A DNA stretch of 14,470 nt from Candidatus Poribacteria bacterium (GTDB lineage Bacteria; Poribacteria; WGA-4E; WGA-3G). The translations under genes were made by a program, and so were the position numbers. The stretch is taken from NCBI GenBank assembly GCA_028818995.1, contig JAPPMR010000067.1:1-14470 (forward strand), read 5' to 3'. This document shows, in pieces, positions 14,392 through 14,470 of the stretch; positions within the stretch are counted from its first letter, which is position 1, and every line of letters begins with the position of its first letter. The notes under the pieces are model-generated. The model had not been told where the DNA came from, searched no databases, and saw only the letters and a list, made by a program, of their open reading frames with translations.

Positions 14392-14464
14392 GTAGGTTAG
14401 GTTGAGGAACGAAACCCCATAGGTGTCAACTTAAGGATTTTCAGCGATTTTTAGGAGTTTGTAA
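14392..14464. repeat. Right copy of the window-end inverted repeat
   Basis: The reverse complement of these 73 bases matches 1-72 with a few substitutions and one extra G. The last six bases of the window continue beyond the matching part. No coding sequence is associated with it. Confidence 0.85.
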
Positions 14465-14470
14465 GTTGTC

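Noticed and set aside
1..14470. Composite transposon bounded by the 72-nt inverted repeats
   Set aside because: The segment carries ffh, rpsP, trmD and rplS, which are core chromosomal genes, and no transposase lies near either end. Dispersed repeats at contig ends are the simpler explanation.

Overview
The window looks like bacterial chromosomal DNA of modest GC content with many non-coding dispersed repeats. The style of those repeats (short GC-rich hairpins repeated between genes), a phytanoyl-CoA dioxygenase-like gene and an Rpn/YhgA-like nuclease gene remind me of Candidatus Poribacteria or a related uncultured marine lineage. That assignment rests on memory of genome style, not on a search, and is moderate at best. 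The two window ends carry inverted copies of one ~72-nt sequence, so the window may be a contig that stopped at repeats.

Layout. 1-305: repeat-rich leader with no gene. 306-1691 (+): GT4-type glycosyltransferase. 1692-2068: a mosaic of repeats, including a large interrupted palindrome (1774-2050). 2069-3121 (+): a probable GT-A-like glycosyltransferase whose last codons lie inside a dispersed repeat. 3122-3328: hairpin repeats between convergent genes. Everything after this is on the minus strand. Read in transcription order from the right end: a strong sigma70-type promoter (14198-14226) precedes ffh, rpsP, khpA, trmD, rplS, rnhB and yraN. This is the widely conserved SRP/ribosome-maturation/tRNA-methylation operon, but without rimM. 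After it come an Rpn-family nuclease (8709-9773), a sugar-phosphate nucleotidyltransferase (7875-8558), a PhyH-type dioxygenase (6888-7715), cydA (5535-6824), a frameshifted methyltransferase (4478-5280) and cydB (3329-4342).

How the genes work together. The ffh-to-yraN block makes the SRP GTPase, two ribosomal proteins, a KH RNA-binding protein, the tRNA m1G37 methyltransferase, RNase HII and a nuclease-like YraN protein. CydA and CydB form a cytochrome bd quinol oxidase of the short Q-loop type; their genes are separated by a broken methyltransferase gene and repeat sequence. The two glycosyltransferases and the nucleotidyltransferase suggest surface or exported polysaccharide synthesis, but they are not one operon.

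I found no convincing new multi-gene system. The most unusual structure is the 1774-2050 palindrome with a nested repeat insertion, together with the way repeats bracket the second glycosyltransferase gene and split cydAB.
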